Source of the DNA: CACIAM-69d sp001698445
GTDB taxonomy: Bacteria; Cyanobacteriota; Cyanobacteriia; CACIAM-69d
NCBI RefSeq assembly: GCF_043235035.1
Contig: NZ_JAZAQF010000069.1
Location: 124,001-188,000 of the forward strand
Length of the DNA stretch: 64,000 bases
Direction of reading: 5' to 3'
Each line of letters starts with the position of its first letter. The first letter of the stretch is position 1. Under the pieces are notes generated by a model, which saw nothing but the letters and a program-made list of their open reading frames with translations, was not told the origin of the DNA and made no database searches. The position numbers and the translations under genes are program-made. Positions 15,651 to 23,252 of the stretch are shown piece after piece.

Positions 15651-17240
15651 ATGAACTTTCCCTGGCTGACGACCTCCATTCTCCTCCCCATCGTCGCCGC
15701 CCTGATCGTGCCCCTGTTGCCCGACAAAGACGGCAAAACCGTACGCTGGTTTTCGTTGGGAGTAGGACTCATTGACTTCATCCTGTTGGTGTATGCCTTT
15801 TGTACCCAGTACGACTTCGGCAACCCCGAACTGCAACTGGTGGAAAGCTACACCTGGGTTCCCGAACTCGGCCTGAAATGGTCAGTGGGCGCAGACGGCC
15901 TCTCCATGCCCCTGATTCTGCTGACGGGCTTCATCACCACCTTGGCCATCTTGGCCTCCTGGCCCGTTACCCTCAAGCCCAAACTGTTCTACTTCCTGCT
16001 GCTGGCCATGTACGGCGGTCAAATCGCCGTCTTTGCCGTTCAAGACTTGCTCTTGTTCTTCTTGGTGTGGGAACTGGAACTGATTCCGGTGTACCTGCTG
16101 CTATCGATTTGGGGTGGCAAAAAACGCCTCTACGCCGCCACCAAATTCATCCTTTACACCGCTGGTGGCTCGCTGTTTATCTTGGTTGCCGCCCTGGCCA
16201 TGGCCTTCTACGGTGATACGGTCACCTTTGATATGCGGGAGTTGGCCCTCAAACCCTACGGCCACACGCTGCAACTATTGCTCTACGGCGGATTTTTGAT
16301 TGCCTATGCCGTCAAACTGCCCATTTTTCCGCTGCATACCTGGTTGCCCGATGCCCACGGGGAGGCCACGGCTCCAGTTCACATGCTGCTGGCGGGCATC
16401 CTGCTGAAAATGGGTGGCTATGCCCTGGTGCGGATGAATGCCGGAATGTTGCCGGAAGCGCACGCCACCTTTGCGCCCGTGTTGGTGATTTTGGGGGTGG
16501 TGAACATTGTCTACGCGGCGCTTACCTCCTTTGCCCAGCGGAACCTGAAGCGCAAAATTGCCTATTCCTCGATTTCCCACATGGGCTTTGTGCTGATTGG
16601 CTTGGGTTCCTTCACGGACTTGGGCATCAGCGGCGCGATGATGCAGATGGTGTCCCACGGGCTGATTGGGGCGAGCCTGTTCTTCCTGGTGGGGGCCACG
16701 TACGATCGCACCCACACCCTGATGCTGGACGAAATGGGCGGCGTGGGCCAAAAGATGCCCAAGATCTTCTCGATGTTCACGGCTTGCTCGCTGGCATCGC
16801 TGGCCTTGCCGGGGATGAGCGGCTTTGTGGCAGAACTAACGGTGTTCCTGGGTTTTGCCAACAGTGATGCCTATTCGCTGCCCTTTAAGGTGATTGTGGT
16901 CTTCCTGGCGGCGGTGGGGGTGATTCTCACGCCGGTTTACCTGCTGTCGATGCTGCGGGAAATTTTCTACGGCCCGGAAAACCAGAAATTGGTGTCCCAC
17001 GAGGTGCTGATCGATGCGGAACCGCGCGAGGTGTTTATCATCGCCTGTCTGCTGATTCCGATCATTGGCATTGGCTTCTATCCCAAGCTGTTGACTCAAA
17101 TCTATGACTCGACGACGGTGCAGCTAACGGCGCGCCTGCGTGATGCGGTGCCCACTTTGGCGGGTCGGGAAACGAAGCCGATCGGGCTGATGCCGGGCGC
17201 AAAACCGTTGGTGGCTCCGGCGATCGCCCTGGAACCCTAG
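15651..17240 (+). CDS. ndhD: NAD(P)H-quinone oxidoreductase subunit 4 (NdhD)
   Basis: A 529-residue hydrophobic protein with about 14 membrane helices, the normal length for cyanobacterial NdhD. Diagnostic segments are GADGLSMPLILLTGFITTL, FFLVWELELIPVYLLL (the conserved Glu and helix of proton-pumping subunits), KLPIFPLHTWLPDAHGEAT and the SSISHMGFVLIGLG helix. It is one of the antiporter-like proton channels of thylakoid NDH-1, used in respiration and cyclic electron flow. The sequence resembles the NdhD1 type of the respiratory/cyclic complex, not the CO2-uptake NdhD3/D4 forms, but that subdivision is a judgement by eye. The gene stands alone, with its own long leader and a strong terminator 40 bases after the stop. 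Confidence 0.95.
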   Translation: MNFPWLTTSILLPIVAALIVPLLPDKDGKTVRWFSLGVGLIDFILLVYAFCTQYDFGNPELQLVESYTWVPELGLKWSVGADGLSMPLILLTGFITTLAILASWPVTLKPKLFYFLLLAMYGGQIAVFAVQDLLLFFLVWELELIPVYLLLSIWGGKKRLYAATKFILYTAGGSLFILVAALAMAFYGDTVTFDMRELALKPYGHTLQLLLYGGFLIAYAVKLPIFPLHTWLPDAHGEATAPVHMLLAGILLKMGGYALVRMNAGMLPEAHATFAPVLVILGVVNIVYAALTSFAQRNLKRKIAYSSISHMGFVLIGLGSFTDLGISGAMMQMVSHGLIGASLFFLVGATYDRTHTLMLDEMGGVGQKMPKIFSMFTACSLASLALPGMSGFVAELTVFLGFANSDAYSLPFKVIVVFLAAVGVILTPVYLLSMLREIFYGPENQKLVSHEVLIDAEPREVFIIACLLIPIIGIGFYPKLLTQIYDSTTVQLTARLRDAVPTLAGRETKPIGLMPGAKPLVAPAIALEP

Positions 17241-17280
17241 GGGGGAACTCCTGAGATACAGGACGCTCTCAATAGATTTA

Positions 17281-17307
17281 GAGCCGGGCCACAGTGTGGC
17301 CCGGCTC
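17281..17307 (+). terminator. Rho-independent-type terminator after ndhD
   Basis: A perfect 12-bp stem GAGCCGGGCCAC, loop AGT, and its complement, followed by TTGTCAGTTTT. It lies 41 bases after the ndhD stop and 75 bases after the end of the convergent small gene, so it may serve both directions. Confidence 0.85.
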
Positions 17308-17381
17308 TTGTCAGTTTTAACGATTCTCATTGCAGGTTAGCTGCTGGGGATTCGAGGCGGGAAAAGCTCCGCAGCCATTAT

Positions 17382-17624
17382 TTACAGGGTGCTGCTGAAG
17401 AGTAGACCCCACAGGGCCCCTGCGGCCGCCAAGGCGAAGAGAATGTTGGTGAAAAAGCGTCCGGTTTCGGCATTGAAACCCAGGGCCTTATCTTCGCGCC
17501 CCGCTGTGAAAAACAGGGACCAAGCTTGATTGAGGTTGATGGTTTCGCCCGTTGAGTTGAAGTCAGGGCGGAAGACGACGGAGTCAAGCAGGTAACGATT
17601 CGAGAAGTCTAGATCGGTCTTCAT
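17382..17624 (-). CDS. Small single-pass membrane protein
   Basis: An 80-residue protein that I do not recognise. It has a polar N-terminus with FSNRYLLDSVVFRPDFNSTG and a C-terminal hydrophobic helix (FFTNILFALAAAGALWGLLF). ATG 17624 is preceded at good distance by AAGGA; the frame is open farther (to 17708), but that extension is only C-rich linker. The layout, with a conserved-looking soluble half and one helix near the end, recalls small thylakoid accessory proteins, but this is only a resemblance. It is convergent with ndhD across the hairpin terminator and has its own AT-rich promoter region. Confidence 0.7.
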   Translation of the reverse strand: MKTDLDFSNRYLLDSVVFRPDFNSTGETINLNQAWSLFFTAGREDKALGFNAETGRFFTNILFALAAAGALWGLLFSSTL

Positions 17625-17703
17625 AACAGTCCTTGAGGGGGGGGTAGAGATGGGGGAGAACAGCGTGGTGGGGGGCCGGTTGGGTGTTGTGTTGTTGTTA
17701 ATA

Positions 17704-17733
17704 ACCATAACATTTAATAAAAATTATTTACAA
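17704..17733 (-). promoter_or_regulatory. Possible sigma-70-type promoter of the small membrane protein gene
   Basis: On the minus strand TTGTAA and TATGGT are separated by 18 bases in an AT-rich patch, about 80 bases before ATG 17624. The match is partial. Confidence 0.35.
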
Positions 17734-18089
17734 TCTATTGACTTAGAAAATGTTTCGTGTTTGCCGAACCTGATCGATGAAGCCTCCTGATCGCCCCTCG
17801 ACGGATTTGGGCATGGATTTGGGCAAGGAACTGAAGTCGGCCCGTAGGGCAGGTGGCACAGGGGATGGATTGATCGCCCCGAGAAATGCCAAATTGGATG
17901 CCATCGGGGCGATCGGGCTGGGAACATTGACCCATCGGGGATTGCCAGCTCCTGAACCCTAAGTTTCATCAACCGTTTGTTGCTAAGAATTGTCCCACTG
18001 TCCCCGGTCATGGTCGTTGGATCATGCCCCCCGGACAGGCCGGGAGACTGTCGATCGCGTTGGCCCGCAATTAGGGGAGGATTGACTGC
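17734..18089 (+). other. Spacer between divergent genes
   Basis: About 360 bases before the DUF2157 gene. Open frames here (17724-18161 minus, 17777-17962 plus) have no recognisable product and overlap the next gene or are shaped by GATCG repeats. A GGGGAGG ribosome-binding site lies at 18074-18080, ten bases before GTG 18090. Confidence 0.4.
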
Positions 18090-19577
18090 GTGATTACCGA
18101 GCGCTTTCGTTATCAGTTGCGCCAGGAGGCCCGCCAGTGGGTGACCGATGGCCTGCTGCAACCGGAACAGTTCGATCGCCTAGCCGATCGCTATCAGTTC
18201 CGAACCCTCGATCAGGGGGCCCGCAACCGTTTCGTGACCATCCTGTTGTGTTTGGGAGGGGTGTTGTTAGGCTTGGGGGTGATCACCTTTGTGGCCGCCA
18301 ACTGGCAGCAATGGCCCCGGGCGTTTCGGGTGGGAGTGTTGTTGAGTGCCCTGTTGGGCGTTCAAGCTTTGGGCTTTTATTTGTGGCGATCGCCCGCTCC
18401 TCGGTTGGCTGGGCAACGCCGCTTGGGCCAAGCCCTGCTGTTGTTGGGTGGGCTGCTGTTGGGGGCGAACTTGGCCTTGACGGCTCAGATGTTTCACCAG
18501 GGTGGCCCCTTATCGAGCCTCTACTTCATTTGGGGCGGCGGTGTGTTGACCATGGCGATCGGGCTGCGGTTGATGCCCCTGGGGTTGCTGGCGTTGATTT
18601 TGACGATCGTGGGCTACTGGTCGGGTCTCTATGACTGGTGGGAGCCGGAACCCAGTTGGCAGCGAGCGTTGGCGGAGCACATGCCCTTGGTGAGTGCCCT
18701 GGCTTTTTTGCCCCTGGCCCATGTGACGCGATCGCGCTTTTTGTTTGGCTTGGCTTGGTTGTTCACGCTGGGAACCTTGCAAACCAACTTTTGGTGGAGC
18801 TTGATGCACCCTTGGGTTGCCAGTGTGTTGTCTTTGGTGCTGCCCTTCGCTTTGGGTTGGGGATATCGCGATCAACTTTGGCCGGCCGTGCAACGTTGGT
18901 GGCTGCGGTTGCCGTTGCCCCGGACGTTGCGCCATTGGTTCGTGCCCGGCGGGGCGATCGACCCAAGGCCACTGAACTTTCAAAACATCACCCAAAGTTT
19001 GACCATTCTGTGGCTGATGGGCACGTTTTACTTCACTAGCTTCTGGTTTTTCTGGGAAGGTTCCGGTCGCCAAAGCGGTTCCTCCACCGATGGCAATATC
19101 TATGACCCAGCGCAATTCGTCCCCTGGCTGGCGGTGGATGTGGCCGTGGCGGCGGTGGCGGCGGTGCTGATGTGGGCGCGGCGGAGTCGCGGCGCGGCCA
19201 TGGGGGCCGATCAATGGCTCACCGACGCGGTGCTTTGGGCCCTGGTGTTGTCGTTGGGGTTGACCTTGGGTTGGCACTACAACGTGGCGGCTCTGCCCAG
19301 TTTGGGGACATTGCTGGCTAATGTGTGTCTGTTCCTGTTGGGGGTGGGGCTAGTGCGCGAGGGGCTATCGGACGGGCAGCGCTTGGCCTTTTGGGGCGGT
19401 CTGTTGCTGTTGGTGTTGGATATTTGGACGCGGATGCTGGAGTACAACACAGATTTGCTGCTGAAGGCGCTGGTGTTTGTGCTCTGTGGTGTTGGGGTAA
19501 TTGCGGCGGGTTTGTGGTTTGAGCGATCGGTGCAAACGCTGAATGGGTCGAATTCTTCACCCACGGTGCGATCGTGA
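18090..19577 (+). CDS. DUF2157 multipass membrane protein
   Basis: A 495-residue protein: a soluble N-terminal helix pair (residues 1-48, FRYQLRQEARQWVTDGLLQPEQFDRLADRY written in two parts around position 20) precedes about ten to twelve membrane helices. The N-terminal pair plus first helices (LGGVLLGLGVITFVAANWQQWP) is the DUF2157 signature. Function is unknown in the family. The GTG start at 18090 has a strong GGGGAGG upstream. The next gene codes a GDYXXLXY-type protein, a frequent partner of DUF2157 genes, which suggests that the two products form a membrane complex. Confidence 0.85.
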   Translation: MITERFRYQLRQEARQWVTDGLLQPEQFDRLADRYQFRTLDQGARNRFVTILLCLGGVLLGLGVITFVAANWQQWPRAFRVGVLLSALLGVQALGFYLWRSPAPRLAGQRRLGQALLLLGGLLLGANLALTAQMFHQGGPLSSLYFIWGGGVLTMAIGLRLMPLGLLALILTIVGYWSGLYDWWEPEPSWQRALAEHMPLVSALAFLPLAHVTRSRFLFGLAWLFTLGTLQTNFWWSLMHPWVASVLSLVLPFALGWGYRDQLWPAVQRWWLRLPLPRTLRHWFVPGGAIDPRPLNFQNITQSLTILWLMGTFYFTSFWFFWEGSGRQSGSSTDGNIYDPAQFVPWLAVDVAVAAVAAVLMWARRSRGAAMGADQWLTDAVLWALVLSLGLTLGWHYNVAALPSLGTLLANVCLFLLGVGLVREGLSDGQRLAFWGGLLLLVLDIWTRMLEYNTDLLLKALVFVLCGVGVIAAGLWFERSVQTLNGSNSSPTVRS

Positions 19578-19701
19578 GCGATCGGGACTTGCGATCGCTG
19601 GCGATTCGCCCCGATCGACCCGCCAAATCAGCGCGCATCACAACCCCGTTCCCGTTAAGTTCCTGCCATTCTCCCCGCCATTTACTTTGGAAACCTGAAC
19701 C

Positions 19702-20391
19702 ATGACCCAAGACCTGATTTCCCCGATCGCCCCAGATAGTCCCCCTCCGAAGGTGGCCGGCTGGCGATTTTGGATCCCAATGTTGTTGCAGTTGGGCCTG
19801 ACGATCGGGGTTCCGGCCCAGGCGGCCATGACCTACTACTGGGGGCGGGCTGTGGTGTTGCAAACCCGCCCGGTGGATCCCTACGACTGGATGCGGGGCT
19901 ATTCCCAAACCCTTAGCTACGACATCAGCCAGGTGAGCGTTTTGGAAAAGCTGCCCGGCTGGGAAACTATCGCCACCGATCGAGATCAAAAACAAAAACC
20001 GCGCTTACCCTATGAACGGCGGGAGTTTTACCTGATTTTGCAACAACCGACCAACAGCGCCACCGAAGACCCCAATCAACCGCCCGATCGACCCAAACCC
20101 TGGCAACCGGTGGCCATTCGTCCCGATCGCCCGGGCCAACTGCCCGTCAACCAAGTGGCTCTGCGGGGTGAAATCATGGCCGCCATGCCCCGCTACAACC
20201 TGGAAACCTATTACATGGACGAATCCAAGCGGGATCAAATCAATGACCAAATCAATGGCGTGAACCGCATGAATTGGGCACGTCCCCGCACCAATCGTCC
20301 CTTACCGTTTGTGGTGGAAATTCGCGTGGGCGCTGATGGGCAGGCCGTGGCCCACAGCCTTTGGATTGAGCAGGATCGCTATCAGTTTTAA
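19702..20391 (+). CDS. GDYXXLXY-family membrane-anchored protein
   Basis: A 229-residue protein with one N-terminal membrane segment (FWIPMLLQLGLTIGVPAQAA) and a beta-rich extracytoplasmic part. The signature region reads DPYDWMRGYSQTLSYDIS, a variant of GDYxxLxY in which Arg replaces... the position before Gly and the Asp is Gly-Tyr-Ser. The later part holds a Pro/Asp/Arg-rich linker and an RPLPFVVEIRVGADGQAVAHSL segment. Proteins of this family usually follow a DUF2157 gene, as here (124 bases downstream). The biochemical role is unknown; a membrane-associated sensor or scaffold is only a guess. Confidence 0.78.
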   Translation: MTQDLISPIAPDSPPPKVAGWRFWIPMLLQLGLTIGVPAQAAMTYYWGRAVVLQTRPVDPYDWMRGYSQTLSYDISQVSVLEKLPGWETIATDRDQKQKPRLPYERREFYLILQQPTNSATEDPNQPPDRPKPWQPVAIRPDRPGQLPVNQVALRGEIMAAMPRYNLETYYMDESKRDQINDQINGVNRMNWARPRTNRPLPFVVEIRVGADGQAVAHSLWIEQDRYQF

Positions 20392-20418
20392 AGATGGTTG
20401 CGAAGTAGTAGCCTGTAG

Positions 20419-20435
20419 GGTGGGCAATGCCCACC
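20419..20435. repeat. Palindrome GGTGGGCAATGCCCACC, copy 1
   Basis: Two 8-base arms around one A, 27 bases after the GDYXXLXY stop codon. An identical 17-base copy lies at 63881-63897. Confidence 0.9.
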
Positions 20436-20583
20436 AACACATAACTTCATGGCATCTGCGACCTAATGGATCCACTGCGCTAGGTCAAGGCCATATCAAT
20501 TTCGATGCCCAGATTTGCAGCGCCGATCGTGCCATTAATTCGCATAATCGAATGAATTTCTGAATCAATTTCTGAATCAATTT

Positions 20584-21267
20584 ATGAAAATCAACCTCGA
20601 CTCGTCCGATCAAGAAATTCGCATTGAGATCGTGCCGCTGATCGATGTGATTTTCTGCATTCTGACCTTTTTTATCCTGGCGGCGATCGGGCTGACGCGC
20701 CAACAGGGCATTGGGGTAGACCTGCCCCAAGCCAGCACGGGCCAGCCCCAGATGCGCAAGTTGGCGATGGTGGCCCTCAGCCCCGCCGGTCAGTTGTATT
20801 TTCAGCAAGCCCCGGTGACCAAAGAAGCGCTGCTGACCCAACTGCAAGCCTTTAAGCAAGCCCAACCCGACGGGACGATCGTCCTCTATGCCTCCCAGTC
20901 GGCTTTCTATAGCGATGTGGTAGCGGTGTTGGATTTGTTGCGATCGGTTGGGGGCGATCGGGTAGCTCTGGCTACCTTGCCCAGCGGCCAAAACCCAGCC
21001 CAGCGACCGGCCGACAACTTCGACCCATTCGGCAATCAGCCCCTGGTGCCCAACGATCCGAGTCAGGGGGGCGATTTTGGGAATTCGGGCTTCAATAGCC
21101 CTGGCTTTAATAATTCCAATCCCAATAATTCCAATCCCAATAATTCCAATCCCAGCAGCCCGAATAACCCCGGCTTGGGCGGCAATGGTGTGAATCAGCC
21201 GTATTTGTTACCTAACCAGTCACCGGCTCCGGCGCAACCGGACGATCGACTGCCGATTCAGCCCTAA
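20584..21267 (+). CDS. ExbD/TolR-type biopolymer transport protein
   Basis: A 227-residue protein. The first 125 residues are ExbD/TolR-like: a short cytoplasmic start, one membrane helix (EIVPLIDVIFCILTFFILAA) with the conserved Asp in PLIDV, and a periplasmic domain with MVALSPAGQLYFQ and VVAVLDLLRSVGGDRVAL. The C-terminal 80 residues are low-complexity and rich in Asn/Pro/Gly, with the repeat NPNNSNPNNSNP coded by AATTCCAATCCCAAT units near 21110-21150. ExbD works with ExbB to drive TonB-dependent or Tol-type processes by proton motive force; no exbB or tonB is adjacent. The start ATG 20584 follows the duplicated TTTCTGAATCAA. Confidence 0.87.
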   Translation: MKINLDSSDQEIRIEIVPLIDVIFCILTFFILAAIGLTRQQGIGVDLPQASTGQPQMRKLAMVALSPAGQLYFQQAPVTKEALLTQLQAFKQAQPDGTIVLYASQSAFYSDVVAVLDLLRSVGGDRVALATLPSGQNPAQRPADNFDPFGNQPLVPNDPSQGGDFGNSGFNSPGFNNSNPNNSNPNNSNPSSPNNPGLGGNGVNQPYLLPNQSPAPAQPDDRLPIQP

Positions 21268-21488
21268 CGGACGGTGCAAAGGTGGGCGAATCATCCGGTT
21301 GAGTTAATCGAGGCGCTTGATAGGCCCTTTGGTTGGGCGATCGGGCGGAACTCGATCGGCCCCGCAGCGGGGAAGCGATGGAAAGTTGCTATGATTTGTC
21401 CTGCCATTTGGCGGCCGGTTGGCGCTGCAACATTGCGCCCGAGGGCCAATGGTTTGCCCAATCCTCACCCCCCCACAGCAGCGATTCT

Positions 21489-22136
21489 ATGGCCACCGAT
21501 CTTGAAGCTTTGCGCCGTGCCGTTCCAGTTGATCGCATCGCCTACAACGAACAAGGATTAGTCGCGGCGATCGCCCAAGACTATCTGGATGGCACAGTGT
21601 TGATGATGGCTTGGATGAATGCGGAATCCTTGCAAAAAACCCTGGAAACTGGCGAGGCTTGGTACTGGAGCCGATCGCGCCAAGAACTGTGGCACAAGGG
21701 CGCAACTTCCGGACATATTCAAAAGCTCAAAAGCATTCGCTATGACTGCGATAGCGATGCCCTTTTAATGACCATTGAACAGATTGGGGATGTGGCTTGC
21801 CACACGGGGGCCCGCAGTTGTTTCCACCAAGTGGATGGGCAAGTGGTTCCGCCGCCTGCTGATACGTTGTCGCAGGTTTTTCAGGTGATTGAGTCGCGCA
21901 AGACTAACCCAAATCCTGAGTCCTATACCTGCAAATTGTTAGCCGGTGGGGATAACAAAATTCTCAAAAAAATTGGCGAAGAAGCGGCCGAAGTGGTGAT
22001 GGCTTGTAAGGATGATGATCCGGAGTCGATCGCCTCAGAAGTGGCGGATTTGTTTTATCACACCCTGGTGGCGATCGCCCATCATCAGGTGGATTTAAAA
22101 GCGGTTTATCGCAAGCTTCAGGAACGACGTGGTTAA
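21489..22136 (+). CDS. hisIE: Histidine biosynthesis bifunctional protein HisIE
   Basis: A 215-residue fusion. The N-terminal half is phosphoribosyl-AMP cyclohydrolase (MMAWMNAESL, WSRSRQELWHKGATSGH, YDCDSDALL, CHTGARSCF with the zinc-binding Cys residues). The C-terminal half is phosphoribosyl-ATP pyrophosphatase (GGDNKILKKIGEEAAEVVMA, EVADLFYHTLVAIA). These catalyse steps 2 and 3 of histidine synthesis in the cytoplasm. ATG 21489 begins MATDLEALR and gives the usual length; a frame extension back to 21333 was rejected because it is unlike the family and crosses the previous spacer. No other his gene is adjacent, which is normal for cyanobacteria. Confidence 0.93.
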   Translation: MATDLEALRRAVPVDRIAYNEQGLVAAIAQDYLDGTVLMMAWMNAESLQKTLETGEAWYWSRSRQELWHKGATSGHIQKLKSIRYDCDSDALLMTIEQIGDVACHTGARSCFHQVDGQVVPPPADTLSQVFQVIESRKTNPNPESYTCKLLAGGDNKILKKIGEEAAEVVMACKDDDPESIASEVADLFYHTLVAIAHHQVDLKAVYRKLQERRG

Positions 22137-22267
22137 AGGCTCATTGCTCTTTAAGTAATTACTTTTTGGGTGATTACTTTTTAAGTAATTGCTGTTTCGA
22201 GCTTGGAATTTATTTCCCGTTGTGGATTTTCTGTTGTGGATTTTTTTGTTGATCTCCCGTGTTTTCC

Positions 22268-23122
22268 ATGATGGACGCTGCAATCAATCGCTCAGGATCA
22301 GAATCGGTGATGATCTTGGGCTGTGGCTATGTGGGCCGGCCGATGGCGCAATATTGGCGATCGCAAGGATTGACCGTCACCGGCACGACCACCACACCCG
22401 ATCGCTTGGCGGAGCTGGCGGATTGTTGCGATCGGGCCCTTTGCTTGCGGGGAGACGATGAAGCGGGGTTGCGGTCGGCCCTGGCTGGGCAAACCACGCT
22501 ATTGGTTTGTTTGGGGCCCCGGCGATCGGGCATTTATCGGGAAACCTATTTGCACAGCGCCCAAACCCTGGCGCAACTGTTGCCTGAATTGCCCCAACTG
22601 CGCCAGGTGATCTACACCAGCAGCTATGGGGTTTATGGCGATCGGGGTGGGGCTTGGGTGGATGAAACCACGCCGCCCCAGCCCACCACGGACAATGGCC
22701 GAATCTTGCTGGAAACTGAGCAGGTATTGTTGGGTGCGGCGCGGAACGATTTGGCCGTTTGCGTGTTTCGGCTGGGGGGCATTTGTGGGCCAGGTCGCGA
22801 GGTGGCGGATATTTTTCGATCGGCCAGTGGCCAAGTGCGGCCCGGCAGTGGCCAAGACTGGAGTAATTGGATCCATTTGGATGACATCGTGGGGGCGATC
22901 GCCTTTGCCCAAGCGGCGCAGTTATCGGGGCTATACAACCTGGTGCATGACGAACCCTTGACCCAAGCGGAATTGCTCGATCGAGCCTTTCGCCGCCGAG
23001 GGTGGCCGGGGGTGACTTGGAATCCGGCGGAATCGGCCCAGCGTCCTTACAATGCGCGGGTTTCCAATCAAAAACTCAAAACAGCGGGTTACCAGTTTCG
23101 ATCGGCCACGATTCCGCTGTAG
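22268..23122 (+). CDS. NAD-dependent epimerase/dehydratase-like SDR protein
   Basis: An extended-SDR protein of about 284 residues. The N-terminus has a dinucleotide-binding loop (VMILGCGYVGRPMAQYW), and TSSYGVYGD supplies the family Ser and YxxxK-region equivalent in the order seen in YeeZ-like proteins; the Lys of a canonical YxxxK is not obvious. The C-terminal part has WSNWIHLDDIVGAIAFA and YNLVHDEPLTQAELLDRAF, typical of NAD-dependent nucleotide-sugar epimerase relatives. The substrate is unknown. ATG 22268 was chosen; a GTG at 22259 is possible. Upstream the spacer has repeated AAGTAATTACTTTTT motifs. Confidence 0.83.
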   Translation: MMDAAINRSGSESVMILGCGYVGRPMAQYWRSQGLTVTGTTTTPDRLAELADCCDRALCLRGDDEAGLRSALAGQTTLLVCLGPRRSGIYRETYLHSAQTLAQLLPELPQLRQVIYTSSYGVYGDRGGAWVDETTPPQPTTDNGRILLETEQVLLGAARNDLAVCVFRLGGICGPGREVADIFRSASGQVRPGSGQDWSNWIHLDDIVGAIAFAQAAQLSGLYNLVHDEPLTQAELLDRAFRRRGWPGVTWNPAESAQRPYNARVSNQKLKTAGYQFRSATIPL

Positions 23123-23252
23123 GGCCTTGGTCAGGGGCTGGGCGATCGGGCTGTGGCGATCGGGCCGATTGGTGGCAGTTGGGGGGAGGGGACGGCGATG
23201 ATGGGGATGGGCCCGCCGCTGGCCCACTGCCCCCTGACTCGGTATCTTCACT

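Noticed and set aside
17724..18161. Minus-strand frame across the 17.7-18.2 kb spacer
   Set aside because: Overlaps the well-supported DUF2157 start and shows no protein family features.
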